DNA from: Girardinichthys multiradiatus
Taxonomy: Eukaryota > Chordata > Actinopteri > Cyprinodontiformes > Goodeidae
Direction of reading: 5' to 3'
NCBI RefSeq assembly: GCF_021462225.1
Contig: NC_061818.1
Location: 16,575,462-16,639,461, forward strand
DNA: 64,000 nucleotides
Shown here piece by piece: positions 44,579-57,079 of this stretch (positions are counted from its first letter, which is position 1; each line of letters opens with the position of its first letter). Under the pieces are notes generated by a model. The model was not told where the DNA came from. It was given only the letters and a program-made list of their open reading frames with translations, and searched no databases. The translations under genes and the position numbers were made by a program.

Positions 44579-45649
44579 CTACTGGAAGTTATTCAGATCT
44601 GCTTTCACAGATGTATTCATGTTTTCTAGAAAACTGGCGCAGTCTTTCAGGGCCAGTGTCTCGCACGGCACCGTTTTCACTCTTGTCAATGCGTCACATT
44701 TCAGTAGCAGCTTACTCTGTGCTCTACTAATGTCACTGTTAAGGTTTTTTAGTTTTGAAAGAGTTTTCTGGTTATCTAACACAGGCTCGAGGATATTTTT
44801 GGCACAATTTAGCAAGACAGTTTCAGCTAGTGAAAAAGGGTAAAACTAGATCTTTTATTTTACAAGGAGAACAAGATGAAAATGCAAAGCTAAAATAATG
44901 TTTTGAAAATATGTAAATATAAGCACATGCTGTGATACATATAAAGCTATATGTGTTAAAACAATGCAGTTTTTCTTAATTTCGGTGGAGCGTGATTAGG
45001 TCTTCAACCCAAAAAAAGGTTTAAAATATCTAATATTGCTACAACAAAAAAAGATCTGGCTGAAAAAAGTAAACCATGACATAGATTACAAAACAAGAAA
45101 TATTCAAATTAGAAGGCATAATTTTTATTATTTTTTACTGTATACTCTAGAAGAGTGTATTTTTGTACACCCTTCATTCCAGTACACATGCACTATATAA
45201 GTCAGGGCTACATGGAAAGCAACAGATTTACTTTACAAGCACGACATAACCTAATGCTCCACATAACTGGCATCATTTCTGTAAGTTTAGAATCACATAA
45301 AATATGGTTTTAGATACAACAACATACATGGCTTGATAAGTAACAGTGAGATAGCAGCTTTAGATTAAAAATAAAACAGTATATGCAACAACTTCATAAT
45401 GTCTAAAAAGATGTTCACTGACTAACAGATGAATAAGGACAGCAAAATTCTTACTCTCTTTATAACTCTGTTTAAATGTCACAAGTCCATGCTGACTTTA
45501 TAACCAGTTCTTTGGTCAAAGTGTGAATGTTGAATGTAGGTTGCACTAACTGCTTAGCAATTAAAAGGCCAATGTTATCTTACCTGAACAAAGTGATTTT
45601 CTAGTTTGAAATTAAGACATTTTACGAGCGTAGTGTTTCTTATTTGATC
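44579..45649 (-). CDS. Candidate short-chain four-helix cytokine gene (two downstream exons)
   Basis: A secreted-cytokine-like gene on the same strand as csf2rb and 4 kb upstream of it. Exon 45649-45584 is 66 bp and phase 0 on both sides: branch-like tactgaac, acceptor cctcttccacag, donor CAG|GTAAGA. It encodes NTTLVKCLNFKLEN. Such a tiny second exon with phase-0 borders is typical of IL-2, IL-4, IL-5, IL-13 and GM-CSF genes. The terminal exon starts at 44845 in phase 0 (or at 44826 if another acceptor is used). It encodes about 88 residues with four cysteines, an amphipathic helix around NILEPVLDNQKTLSKLKNL, and a C-terminal helix after KDCASFLENMNTSVKADL. TAG is at 44579-44581. AATAAA (- strand) lies 76 bp after the stop, giving a short 3' UTR. 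I cannot assign a family member; a chance model is possible but unlikely given splice sites, phase and poly(A) signal. Confidence 0.55.
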
Positions 45650-46364
45650 CTGTGGAAGAGGTTCAGTAAAGTCCTAGTGAAGTTGTGGTGAAGTTAAAAA
45701 TGGCGGTCTGTGAAGAATGGTGAGAATTGTGCTAGACTCTTCTTGTGTCTGGATCACAATGTTTCACTAAATGCTGTCCCAAAAGAATAACTTGGCATCT
45801 GGGTGAAAGAAAGTCTTTACTTCTACTCAGTTAATGGCCTTAATGCTTGATATTTTTATTAATTAAAAGTTTTCATGGTATGTTTTTTTGTCTATTTTCA
45901 ATGCCTTTCACTAGAGTGTTCATTCTCTCCTTTAAATTGCAAGTTTTTAAAATAAATTTTAGACTTCTTTTATTCCTATCTTATTTTTTGTCTTCCTATT
46001 GTTTTAAGAGATAGTTGTTGCTTGGTTTGCTTCACTTTGCTGTACGGCACTTTTGCCCAACTTGCATGGTTTTAAATAGGCTTTGTTAACGTTGACGTTC
46101 ACATAAGAAATAGAATTTCAAGAATCTCATTGGGCATGAACATCATTACAACAAAGATGGCAACTAAAGTTACAGTTTTAAAATGTGAAGGACAATAAGA
46201 ATGTATAGCAAATCAAAACTTTATGCAATAATATCATTAGCTCTCAAAAAATATCAAAATTAAAATCACTCCAGTGTTCACTAAGATGATCAGCATTGCA
46301 GCTTGATTTGCGTCTTATCTAAATGTTCAGCTGACTCTTTACTGGTTTTCTTTTTTAGCCCTGC

Positions 46365-46531
46365 CATTTCCTGTCAGCAAATATGTTTCACACCTCTGTA
46401 TGAAAGAAGTTGATAAGTGAAGACACAGCCTGACCAATTCCTCAATTCTTCTCTCTACTTGTTTGTTTTCGATTCTTGTTTGTTTTTCCAAAATGAAGCC
46501 ATTTAGTGAAAGAAAGCAGATGTAACACATG
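46365..46531 (-). CDS. Possible first exon of the candidate cytokine
   Basis: A TATA-like tatataaat (- strand, about 46567-46575) lies some 40 bp before an ATG at 46531. The frame reads MCYICFLSLNGFILE, a weak signal-peptide-like start, and then QVERRIEELVRLCLHLSTSF, a plausible amphipathic first helix. The problem is that no strong phase-0 donor is present. The visible donors (AG|GTGTGA, CA|GTAAAG) are phase 2 and would not join the 66-bp exon in frame. So either the true first exon is elsewhere or splicing uses a weak site. The 3' border given is only the end of the helix-like segment. Confidence 0.25.
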
Positions 46532-46599
46532 TTATTGAATGCCACATTTATAAGTGACTAAAAGCTAATTTATATACTGTATAAGCAACCCAGTTTTGT

Positions 46600-49500
46600 A
46601 GATTGTGGTCACTGTAGCACAAAACAATCAACTAGTCTAACTGTTCATGCAGAACAGTGGGTTTGAGTGCTTCACAATGTAGTTTAGTGGAAGTCCAGGC
46701 TTGCTGGAAACACTGGAACAGCTACTTTCTGAAGAGGGTTCAGAAAGTAAAAAAGTAACTGGTTCTCAGAATTAATGAGGAACTCAAAATCTCATGACTT
46801 CATGCTCTTAAGCAATGTGTGACTGAGAAAATGCCAAATGTAAAAGTTGATATATTACCATAGAGCTGAAGAATTAGCTCACATGAATGTAATACCAGTC
46901 TATTTGCAATTCTGATAGCAGATTTGAGTTTTGTCTATTTTTTATGGTGTGTAAAATGTGTCCCAAACATGGGTCAGTAAATCCAGCCATAAAACAATTT
47001 TTGAAATTTACTTTAAGAGGCCTTATTTTTCTATCCGTTGTTTTTAGTGCACATTAAAATAATTAAACTGCACACTAATTTTGTCTAAGACGTTTGAAGC
47101 GTTATTCTGCTATTCTAAGGCTCAACTGCGCTCCCTAGTGGTTATCAATCACAACTGCTGTACTTCCTAACATTTTGCCAAACAGCTGATTGGCACAGAT
47201 TGAAAAGATTCTCTCATGGCGATCTTAAAGAAACAGATCTAAAACCAGTCATACCACAAATATCCAGTAATGCTGATATGGACACAATGCATTAGATTCA
47301 GTCTACAAAGAACTCCCGTTCCCAGGATCATTTGTTTAAATAAACATTCACTAATCTCATCTGTCTCTTGTTGTTCTCTGCATGTGGGTCAGGTCGGCAG
47401 TTAACATTATGACAAAAGCAGCTTACAAAAACCTATATTTTCAACAAAATTTTCCCTTGTTTGGAGGGTGTGAAAGTAAATGTAAGGTGGCAGTGTCAGG
47501 ATTGGGTTTGATGCATAGATAAATTTATTAGCAAAAAATGATATACAATTAGAACCAGATATTAACACAAATGCTTTAAAAACAAACATTACATCTAAAC
47601 ACCACATTTTGGGTTGGTTAAATTAAACAAATGATTTATGCACTTATTATGCGCTTGAATTTTCAGCCCATTCCTCCTGACACAACTGGTGTATCTAAGT
47701 TAGGTTTAAAGGTCACCTTTTTCACACACGTCTTTTCTTCTTTGTCTCCTTTTTGAGATCAAGGCTTTTCCATAGTAACTCCAAATCACTGACTTTTTTC
47801 CCCTCAAGGTGCTCTGTTATCAATTTGTGGTAGGCTTGTCCATTTGGAAGACCTGTTTGTGCCTAAGGTTTAAATGACTGGCTGATGTCTTCAGATGTTG
47901 CTTCAATATTTCTATGTAATATTCTTTTCTTATGCCATCTAGAACATATAATCATAGAGCTGTTTTGCAAAAATAGTTTTGGTTTGGCTATGAACTATTA
48001 AGTGCCAATGGCAGTTATTAATATTGTGAATCAGAAGCTTCGAAAGCTATGGCATCACCAACTATATCATCTGATTGAGTTACAAAAAACATCAATCATT
48101 ATTTTCACGTATGTCAAACAGGACTGATTTTGTAAACCAAAATGACCTAAAATAGTAAAGTTCTACTCTCATTTAATATTGGCCAGTGAAGAAAATGTGT
48201 TGTTTTATACAAATTGTATACAAATTGGTTTCAGCTGTATATATAGTATTGCTTTTTGGCATAAAATTAAAGTAATTATAGTGTGTTATACTTTACGTTT
48301 TGGGTTTAGATATTTGTGGTACAATGAAATTGTGGAATTTTTACTCCAGATTTTAGAAATATTGTGCATATTGGTCATCATGTTCAAATTTTAGCAATTT
48401 GTCAGCTTTTAATGAAGTAGATAATTTTTTTGCCTGTTTAGATCCCTGTTTAATCATTTCTGTGTTCAGTCAGCTGTACTGTTTTCTGTTCATTGTTCTC
48501 ACCTGTTTCCAATAACACTGATCACCTCTTCGGCAATTAGAAGCTGGTTAGTTTTCTGTGTCAGCTCTTTATGCTCGCCTGTCCTCCTGTTTCCTGCCTT
48601 ATGACTAGCAAGATTACACCAGTCTGCTCCTGCTACTGCTTGATGCACAGTCTGCATGTGCAAAATAAAATAATCAGTCAGGCTGATGAGAAGGTAACTT
48701 GAGTTAATTGGATCAATGGCTGGTGTGTTTGTGTGTGTGGGGTATGACAGACTGTCAATATGTGGACTTTTTATGAGTATTTTTTATGAGTATTTAAACC
48801 ATAAAAGCACATTAAAAGGATTGTAAGCAGAGGGAGATGTTGTAGAACAGCTATTCTCTTTCTTTATCTCTCTTATCTCCTAAACACAAAAACACAGTTG
48901 CACGTTCTCTTGGGTCAAAGCCAAGAATATTCCGCAACCATTTCTATAACTGATGCACAGTTAAAAGGAAAGCAAAAGTTGACATTTTCTGCAGCATGTC
49001 TTAACAGCAATTTACTCAACAACTGAAAATATGTTAGAATTAAAAAATACAAAAGAAAACTTTTATGCAATGACAGTCTGGAATCTAGCTAAGTATACAG
49101 GAATTCTCCTTAAAATAATGTCCATAATTTAAACTTATGACTTTCATCTAAATAAACAGTTTAATCAGTTTTAGAATTAAATATTACAATTGATTTCAAA
49201 TAAGTTACATTTTATTGGCCCTTGCGATGCTTGTTTACCCTATGCCTTTCCTTGGATGTTGCAGCTTCATGGTCAGAGCAAACTCAGGAGCTTATAAAGC
49301 AAAATCCTTTACCTGCCATTGTCCATCTATCTCCCAAAATGTCCATACCCAGACTAAACGCTTTTTGTAATACCGCCTCAGAAGGATAAAGCACATTCCT
49401 GGGAAAATGAACACATAATAGAAAAAATGTGGGCACAAATATTTTTTATCTGCATGTATGATTTACTGTGAAAACGGACTGCCACCATCCGTAATGTATT

Positions 49501-51081
49501 TAAGCAACTGAATACAGATATTCCTCTAGAGGAGACGAGAACCTCTGCCGAGCAGCAGGTTTCACTTAACTGAAGTGTCCTTGAGTAAATAAATAGTCAC
49601 CTTGGCAAAACTGAATTCTCACTAGCTAAAGAGTATTAAAGCTGACCGAAGTCTCTGCTTCAGAATACAAAAAAGAAAATCACATTGCATTTTTATTCTC
49701 TACAAGCCTTTAATGGCTGTTGTATCATATTAGAATGAATGAGAGTTAATTGGAAATCTGCACCTTTGTCAAATCAGTTCCAGAAGTGTAAATAAACAAC
49801 ATTCACAGAGATTACCATGTCTGCAATGAAACACCAACAGAGGTTGACTAATGCAATACAACATGAGCCATCTGGTCTCTAATTTGAACTGAGTTAAATA
49901 GTCAGTTATTAAGAAAACGTTATGAAACCTTAAAGAACACAATAGGTACAAAACTAAAACCCTTAATTAAAATTAGGGTTTAACACCCACCTTTGAGATG
50001 TTTGGTAACCACTTTGGCAATTGATTATTTCAATTCTTTTTCTATATTCTACCAATAATCAACTGTAGGGAAATATTGATTTCCAAAAAATACCTCCTAG
50101 CAGGAGGTCATCCTTGTTTCTTTTGATTTGCTCAGGGATCACAGTCACTCATAGTTTGTAAAAGTCAAATGACGCAATGGAGATCAGAAACTCCATCAAT
50201 AGAAATAAGGTTTCATGTAAAGCATTCTGAAAGTAACATGCATTTAAATAAAACTATAGGTGAGCGTTTTTAAAATAATTCTTCTCATTTAAATACTTGC
50301 CAAGAATGGCTTAATTGACCCAAAGTCCACAACAACAATCGCAAGGAGTTCATATGTAAAAAAGTTAATACCGGCCATATAGAGGAAAATATGAAACCTT
50401 CTACTGCTGGACGTTTTATACTGGCTGAAGTTGTGACATTTGTGAATGAACTGAGTCTATTGACTGTCTCTTTAATACAAACGATGGTAACTTTTCTTTT
50501 GTTGTTTTGTTTGCTGTGTTGAACACGTGAGGTCCTCTTTTCCTACTCCACTCATTGAGACAGAGAACAGGCAAAAGGGAAGACGCGTAGGATAGTATAC
50601 TTATGTGGTATTTTGTATACAAATATTGCATTATGTCATCTGAATGGTCCACACTACCTTTACTGTAGGGCCTACCATACAGCCGTCTAAGAGAGTAGCT
50701 AATATTTGTTTGAGCCGGATTGTTTGAACAGCTTCTTGAAAGGAACTGATCTTCAAGATCTTTTTATAAAGTCCTAGGGCCTTTCTCTATCACAAGCCAT
50801 GCATTCATTTGTACCTGTCAGAAAGGGTGTATTTGCCTTAACAGCTGATGACACTGTGAGTTAAAAATATAATAACCACTTAAAGTTTGCTTTGATGTAT
50901 TTTCATTTTATTGGGTCTGTCATTTTTCAAAAGACTTAGCTGGCTCAAACAGGAATCAGAGCTAGAATAAATGTAAAGACAGTGTAAGTCAAACTATTCA
51001 TCCATTCAAACTACTAATACACAAATGAAATTATAGGCTATTTATTCCGGTAATTTGTAAATTAATAAAAACACACTGATA
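46600..51081. other. Intergenic, mostly nothing recognised
   Basis: AT-rich. At 48430-48680 there is a pyrimidine-rich stretch (cctgtttagatccctgttta, ctcctgtttcctgcc) that resembles the LTR-like repeats at 26637 and 51082. No coding exon is supported. Several Phe/Leu-rich short frames look like chance. Confidence 0.45.
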
Positions 51082-51380
51082 TGTCATGTTTTACCATGAA
51101 TTAGTGCAGGACCCAAATGCAGGGAGGAGGCAGGCAGGTGAAAATAAACAGTTTTACATAAAAACGAAATCCACAAACTAACAAAAACTAAAGTCCAGAG
51201 GGGATTCCCAAATGATACATAACAAGGAGGTTGAATAGAAACTGGGTGCAGCTGTGAAGGAAGCAAGTAACTAGGGTAGAACTGAGGACATGGGACAAAT
51301 GGCTGATAGGGCACAATTGAAACAGGGGAGCAGAATCAAAATAAAGCAAAACATAAAACCAAAGTCAAAAGATCATGACA
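51082..51380 (-). repeat. 299-bp LTR-like repeat with TGTCATG...CATGACA ends
   Basis: Read on the - strand it begins TGTCATGATC and ends CATGACA. It has a T-rich body and no coding capacity. Similar termini and composition to 26637-26957. No target duplication is evident. Confidence 0.5.
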
Positions 51381-51499
51381 TGTACATGGGTATGAGATAG
51401 TTTTAAAGAGATAAATCAACTCTGGGTGAATTTGCCACTTCACCAATTCATACCCCTGTTTTGTACACACATGTAGCCATTTTGTCCCACTCTACTTAC

Positions 51500-51680
51500 A
51501 TCTCATGCCCTGACGTATCCGATGTTTTTCAAAGCTTCCGCAGTCTGAACGGTCACATCGCATTTCATCCAACCTTAAGTCATTGTCCCGGCTCCAACTA
51601 CACATCCAGACAGACTTCTCTACAGAAGTAGCAGTCACTGCACCACTAAAGGCTATTGTTAACAGCTGTGTCTCTTTCAT
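51500..51680 (-). CDS. Possible receptor-like exon, incomplete gene
   Basis: An open segment ends at a strong donor (GAGAT|GTAAGT). It encodes SVWMCSWSRDND followed by three more cysteines (MRCDRSDCGSF). A Cys-x-Trp-Ser pattern is typical of the first fibronectin domain of class I cytokine receptors, such as IL2RB SCVWSQDG, and IL2RB lies near CSF2RB in human. The upstream ATG at 51680 or an internal acceptor (gcctttag) could be the 5' border. No matching partner exons were found, so it may be an isolated or decayed exon, or chance. Confidence 0.25.
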
Positions 51681-51699
51681 CACCTTTCTTTGTCTTTTT

Positions 51700-54480
51700 A
51701 TGATGTGGTCATAATATTGTTGGCTCCCATTGCTCAACAACTTAATAATAACACAGCGACGCCAACATTCGTTATTACTTCCTTAAACAACATTCTTCAT
51801 CTGCACAAGAGGGTTGCTTTGGTCCGTGGACTGAAGTCTGATGGAGATCACATTTAATTAGTAGTTTCAACAATCACGCAAGAAAATTGGTTTTAAGCTT
51901 AGATTGGAATTGAGTATCAAGACCTGCAGTGTGAATGCAGCCAAAACCACAAAAAAGCAGGTGATAATAAACAAGGTAACTTTTACAAAAATAAATTATA
52001 GAGCTGCACAAACTACAAACAAGACACAACATAAAAATGGAGCAAAAGAAAGTCATAAGCCACAAAGAAAAGTATGATAACTAATTCTAAAATAGACACA
52101 GCCAAATATAAACTTAAACTAAGCTGGCACTAGACACAAAGCGACTACTGAGACCTACAATCACCAGTGTTTTAGTCCAGGGGTCTTTCTGTTGGAATTG
52201 TGTTTGCTCAGAGGCCAGGAGTTTTCTAATCTATGACCCACAGCTGTGAAGTGCTTTTAGGCTGCTGTTGTGTGAGACACACCCTCCATTTAACCTTTTT
52301 TTCAATCTCCTTTGTCCTATAACCCCCAGTCCACTGTCCTTTATCCCTGAGCTGAAGGCTAAACTGCTCATCTTCCTCTTCTTTCCCATGTCATGTCCAA
52401 CGACATAAACCTTCAGCACAAACTCCTTTTTTTCCTGAAGATGCTGTCTTCTCTGGTTTCCATATGTCACTCACATTTCACAAAGATCTGTGCTCTTCCT
52501 TTTCCTCACCCTGTTTTCCCCTTTTCTCGTAGAGCAGCCGCGGCTCCGCCAAGTTATTGCTCCAAAGTTAATTGCAGAATCTGGTCTGCGCCGCACCAAC
52601 TCAAGATTGGATTACGCTGTGATTTAATGGATGGAAGGACATGTTCTGCGCTCTAGAATTGATTGTCTCAAGTGACTGCCAGCATCTGATGGCTTGACAT
52701 GAGTTGTAACAGCCCGTTAAAGGTTACAGTTGTAATAAAGGAGTGCTCAGCTGGAACCAAACATTTACTTTTCCATGAATTACACTGTGATTATACTTCT
52801 TTCAAGGCTTTCTGAAAAACTCTCCACCGCAATGCCTTTTTGCTGCTCCTCTTTAATTTTAATCTGCCTCTTTTTTTCATTGAACCTCATGCATGTTGTA
52901 GTGTGCATTCTTTCATTCTCTCTTATCTTCTTCTTATTCCTTCCCTTATGTCATCAGTTCAGTTCCCCATCCCACAATCCACTGGAATCCCTCCTATCCC
53001 AACCCAGTGTTCTCTCTCTCCTTTTCTTTATCTCTTCATCTCCTCTCCTACCTCTCTCTTTCTCCCCTTCATCTCACCTCCAGCAAGCCGGAGCACCCCT
53101 CCTCCTCCTCTTGGATCGTTCTAGTTCACTTTGTTTCTCTCTCTCTTTTCCTCCCTCTTACTCTCTCTCTGCACCCTCTTGTCTCTCCTCCTCACCCTTT
53201 CTATCTCTTTCTTCCTGCCCTTCATTCCTCTTCAGCTGCCAGAAGCTCGCAGGCTCGGAGCCCCTCATCCAACCACTGATAAATCAGAAGCACCCTGGAC
53301 AAAGACCTTGTCACAGAAGGTAAGTGTCTCTGGGTGTATTTGTGGTGGTTGTTCACTATACCAGCGCTGGCACCTGCTTTATGGCACAGGTGTGAAGATG
53401 ATGGGATGTCTGTAGTAGAGGAGAAAAGTGGAGAACATGAACAAGAGAGATCATGATAGTAATGATGTGTGAAGAGGAAAGTGAGGGAAAACCTTTTGAT
53501 AAAGGCAGCTTCAATGCAGCATTGGCCCAAAAAAACCCCAGCAGAATCAAAAAAGACACGGACGATCAGTGGTAGCACAAAGAAGACAGAATGGATGAAG
53601 AGCTGGAAAAGATGAGAATGAGCTGGAAACCAGTAAAGAAACATTTTAAAAGAAAGAAAAAAAATCACAAAATTGGTTGCTGATGTTTTTCTACATGCTA
53701 CAAATGCATCAGAGCCCGCCCCCTCCTCCTCCTCCTCTCCCGTAAGCATCCCATTCACAAACAGGACCAGCAACCAGGCTGTGGTAATTGGTTTCCTGAG
53801 CGCTGTGTTTGTGTGTGCATGCATGTGTGTGTGCATGCATGTGTGTGTGCATGAGAAAGACAGAGAGGAAGATATGAAAGGGGGGCAAAAGACATAAGAA
53901 AGGGCACTACAGGTGAAGCTTGGGAGAGAACGGCTGAATGAAGCTGCAGCTGGCGCTCTGGTACATTAACATTATCTATAACACTGCTGTCCATATGGCA
54001 CAGTGCTGCAGTGATGGCGAGGGATGTCCTTTATGGATTTGTGGGGTCGACGCGTGGCAGACTATTACAGCACACTGACAGAGAGATATAAACACATATA
54101 ACTGGTGCTTTAAAAACTTCAAAGATTTAAACTCTTAGAAAAAATATTTCTTTTTGCATCATTCATTCCACTCAGCGAGGCTCACCAGTCTGCTCATTTA
54201 GCTGGCCACCTAAAAGTAATATTGGTTTTAGTAGTAGAACCAGAGGCTGCTGTGGATGTGTTAGACTTAATGTGCTGGTGGGTGATGAAGAAACTGAAAA
54301 GGAGGTGAAGGTTGAGTAGAAGGAATACAAATTTGAAGGGTGTGAAGTGTTTACATATAGACCCCTTTACTCCTGTGCTCCTCAATAAAATCCTGTTTGA
54401 ACAATGGCCTTCAGTCGTCAGAAGTAATTTCATTTCAGTAAAAATACAACAGCTCTATGAATCCAAACATAAGTGAACAA
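51700..54480. other. Region of uncertain content, pyrimidine-rich at 52800-53235
   Basis: A long C/T-rich tract (52800-53235) precedes the possible exon at 53235. GT-rich repeats with gcatgcatg occur at 53812-53855. A strong acceptor (ccccttttctcgtag) at about 52532 is followed by a short Cys-containing frame. No gene can be assembled. Confidence 0.35.
53235..53321 (+). CDS. Possible isolated + strand exon
   Basis: A textbook acceptor (pyrimidine tract ending cctcttcag) and a perfect donor (AGAAG|GTAAGT) bound 87 bp. All 29 codons are open (LPEARRLGAPHPTTDKSEAP and onward). No partner exons are recognised nearby. It could be part of a gene with long introns extending right of the window, or a non-coding exon. 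Confidence 0.3.
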
Positions 54481-55520
54481 ACGGCATCCTGAAGACCAAG
54501 GAACAGAAATAATATCCCGAGCTTTGAAAACCTGACAGAGATTGAACACACTGTTCAATCCATCATCCAAACATGAAAAGAGCATGGCACAACTTCAAAC
54601 TTTCCCAGTTATGGCTGTCCACCGAAACTGATCAGGGAAGATTATTCAGAGGAGCAGCCAAGAGGCACACAATAGCTCTGGAGGAGCTGCAAAGATTCAC
54701 AGCTAAGGGAGCAACATTTGTTAAAAAGACATATTTTAGTTGGCCTTTATGGAAGAGTGAGAAGTAGAAAGTCATTGTTGAAATAAATCTATTGGACGTC
54801 CTGTGTGGAGTTTACCAGAAACCATTTCCCCTCGGGGATCAGTAAAGTATCTTTGAATTGAATTGAATTGAATTGAATGTAGAGGTCACCAAAAAACATC
54901 TGAAAGAAGGTGCTCAGTTCAGATGGAAAATTGAACCTTTTGGCCTACATGCTACACACTCTTTGTGGTGGTAAACCTACAGTGCGCTTCACCAACATAC
55001 CATCCCTATGGTGAAAAATGGTGGTGGCAGCACTATCTAATGGGGATGTACGCTGGTTAGACCTGGTGTCAAGATAAATGGTACTAAATACAGAGCAATG
55101 CTGGAAGTAAACCTATTTGAGGCTAAAATGACAACAGCCCTAAATATCCAGCCAGAGCTACAGTCAAATGGCTCAGATTGAAGCAAATTCATTTGTTAAA
55201 CTGGACCAGACAAAATCCAGGCTTAAATCCAAGTGAGAATCTGTGGTAAGACTTGAACAGTGAATCATCAATTCAATCTGAATGAACCTGTGGTACTGAA
55301 TGAGTACCACTGAGTGAGCCTCTGCAATGAATGGGACAAACACTTTAGTCTCTAGATATGCAAAGGATAGAGACATAGCCCAAAAGACATGGAGCTGTAC
55401 TTGGAGCAAAAGGTGGTTCTACAAAATATTTTCTCATTGGGCTAAAAACATGCACTGTTAGGTAAAATATGGTGATGTTTGACTGTTCAGTATGACAAAA
55501 ATGGGAAGGTTCAATGAAGC
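54480..55520 (+). mobile_element. Tc1-like relic with a retroposon tail inserted
   Basis: Degraded transposase gene in fragments: agagcatggcacaacttcaa, ggtgctcagttcagatgg and aatggtggtggcagcac. At 54828-54878 it is interrupted by cggggatcagtaaagtatct followed by a (GAATT) tandem, the 3' tail of a short non-LTR insertion. Confidence 0.65.
54828..54878 (+). repeat. Short LINE/SINE tail with GAATT repeats
   Basis: cggggatcagtaaagtatct then ttgaattgaattgaattgaa. This resembles the 3' end of fish CR1/L2-type LINEs or their SINE partners. Only the tail is present, so it is an extreme 5' truncation. Confidence 0.6.
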
Positions 55521-57079
55521 AGTCAACTCATAACCAGAAGTTAATTTCTGCAGGTACGGCACCTAAAAAATCTATTTTCCAGATTCCTTAATCCCCTTGA
55601 ACTAATGCAATACATTTTTCTTAAACAAGGGGACACTCAGTATATTTTACAGTCTATTCCATTTTTCTTCTACCTCTTATGGTTTCTCCTCTCCTCTCAT
55701 CCCATCACACATATTTATAAACTCAATCACCACTTTTCTATTAACCAAAAACGTTGAGCTTGATACATGGTTAAATGTTTCCACCCTATTTCTTGGGAAT
55801 TTGTTGATTTCACGAGGATGAAGCTCGGTGAAGTGTGAAATACCCAGGTGTGAAACAACTCTCCTGTGGGAGGAGACCTTGCAATTTAGCTGCTGGGTGT
55901 GACTGAGAAAATCAAGGTCAAGGAGGCAGACTCAATAGTTATGCATGTCTATGTGTTTAAAAGGTTTTGGTTAAACCTGGTATTAACATACATTGAAGGT
56001 AATCTGTCTATGACCTCTTATAATAAAATATTACCTTCCCCTCTCTGTGTCCAAATATAAATAAATGTAACCAACATCCAATTTAGTTTTTATTTTATCT
56101 TTTTAAATCACAAAATCTTGCCTTGCTTTATATTTCAAATCCAAACGCTGCACCTTGAAAAATCTGTAAATATCCTGAAGTTAAAACCAGGTTGTATATA
56201 ACCCACTGATTCCAGTCCCCCCCCCCAGGCCATGATTTAACACACACACTAATACTCTCTTACCTTGGAGCACTTTTATTTTTAGGTGTGCACACAGACA
56301 ACGTCTGCAAACAATCTAGTTAGCTTGCATTAGCTTTCATAACCACATTAGACACAGAAATGTGCCAAGGTTTTGGGGGTTTGTTGTGCAGATGGATGGC
56401 AAATCGATTAGGTAGATGATCCTCCAGTGTGACCCAGGTGAATATTGTGATTTAAATGTTAATCTTAACTAACCTTTATAAACAAGTTTTATCACTTGCA
56501 AACGCTGTGCTGGTCCACAAGGCATCTATATGTTAAGTGTTTTTTCTTTGGGATCTCCTAAAGCCCATCACAAATTAACCAGTACCTGGCCAAGTACTAC
56601 ATCAGTGTGTGGTTATATAAGTGAAGTATGATCATCAGAAACTGCAGTGTCAGAAGCACTGATGTTTATAATGGAGCACATCTGTCTCCCACTTTACACC
56701 TACATGCAAACTTGACTCTAGATTCCTTGATGGTTCTGAGTGGTAACTTGGTTGGGTCAGGTTTAAGCTCATAGTACCATGGTTGTTATAGAAATCACGG
56801 AGAAGGAGATGTTTCTTGACAGGCAAGAAAGAGGGGAGTTGTTTTAGACTTAGATTTGTTAAAACATAAATGGTCATGAATAACGTTTTAAAGACTAATG
56901 CTGCTGCCACACTTTACTCATAAATGTTTCAGATAATTAAAAATTTTTTATCATCAAAGATAACATGAAAATACAAAATGCAGTTTTTAAATAAATTCTT
57001 TTGAAAAGGAAAAATCTATCCAATTATAATTACAATCATAATCACAATCATGGCCCTATCATCAATTAATTGTGATTAA
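55521..57079. other. Intergenic, nothing recognised
   Basis: AT-rich, with a run of C at about 56217-56226. No exon or repeat can be supported. Confidence 0.5.

Noticed and set aside
52775..53323. 182-codon Ser/Leu/Phe-rich open frame
   Set aside because: It is a by-product of the long pyrimidine tract. Neighbouring frames are open too. Only the bounded 53235-53321 piece deserves notice.
53222..53836. 204-codon open frame on the - strand
   Set aside because: It is antisense to the same low-complexity tract and GT repeats, with no motif and no splice context.
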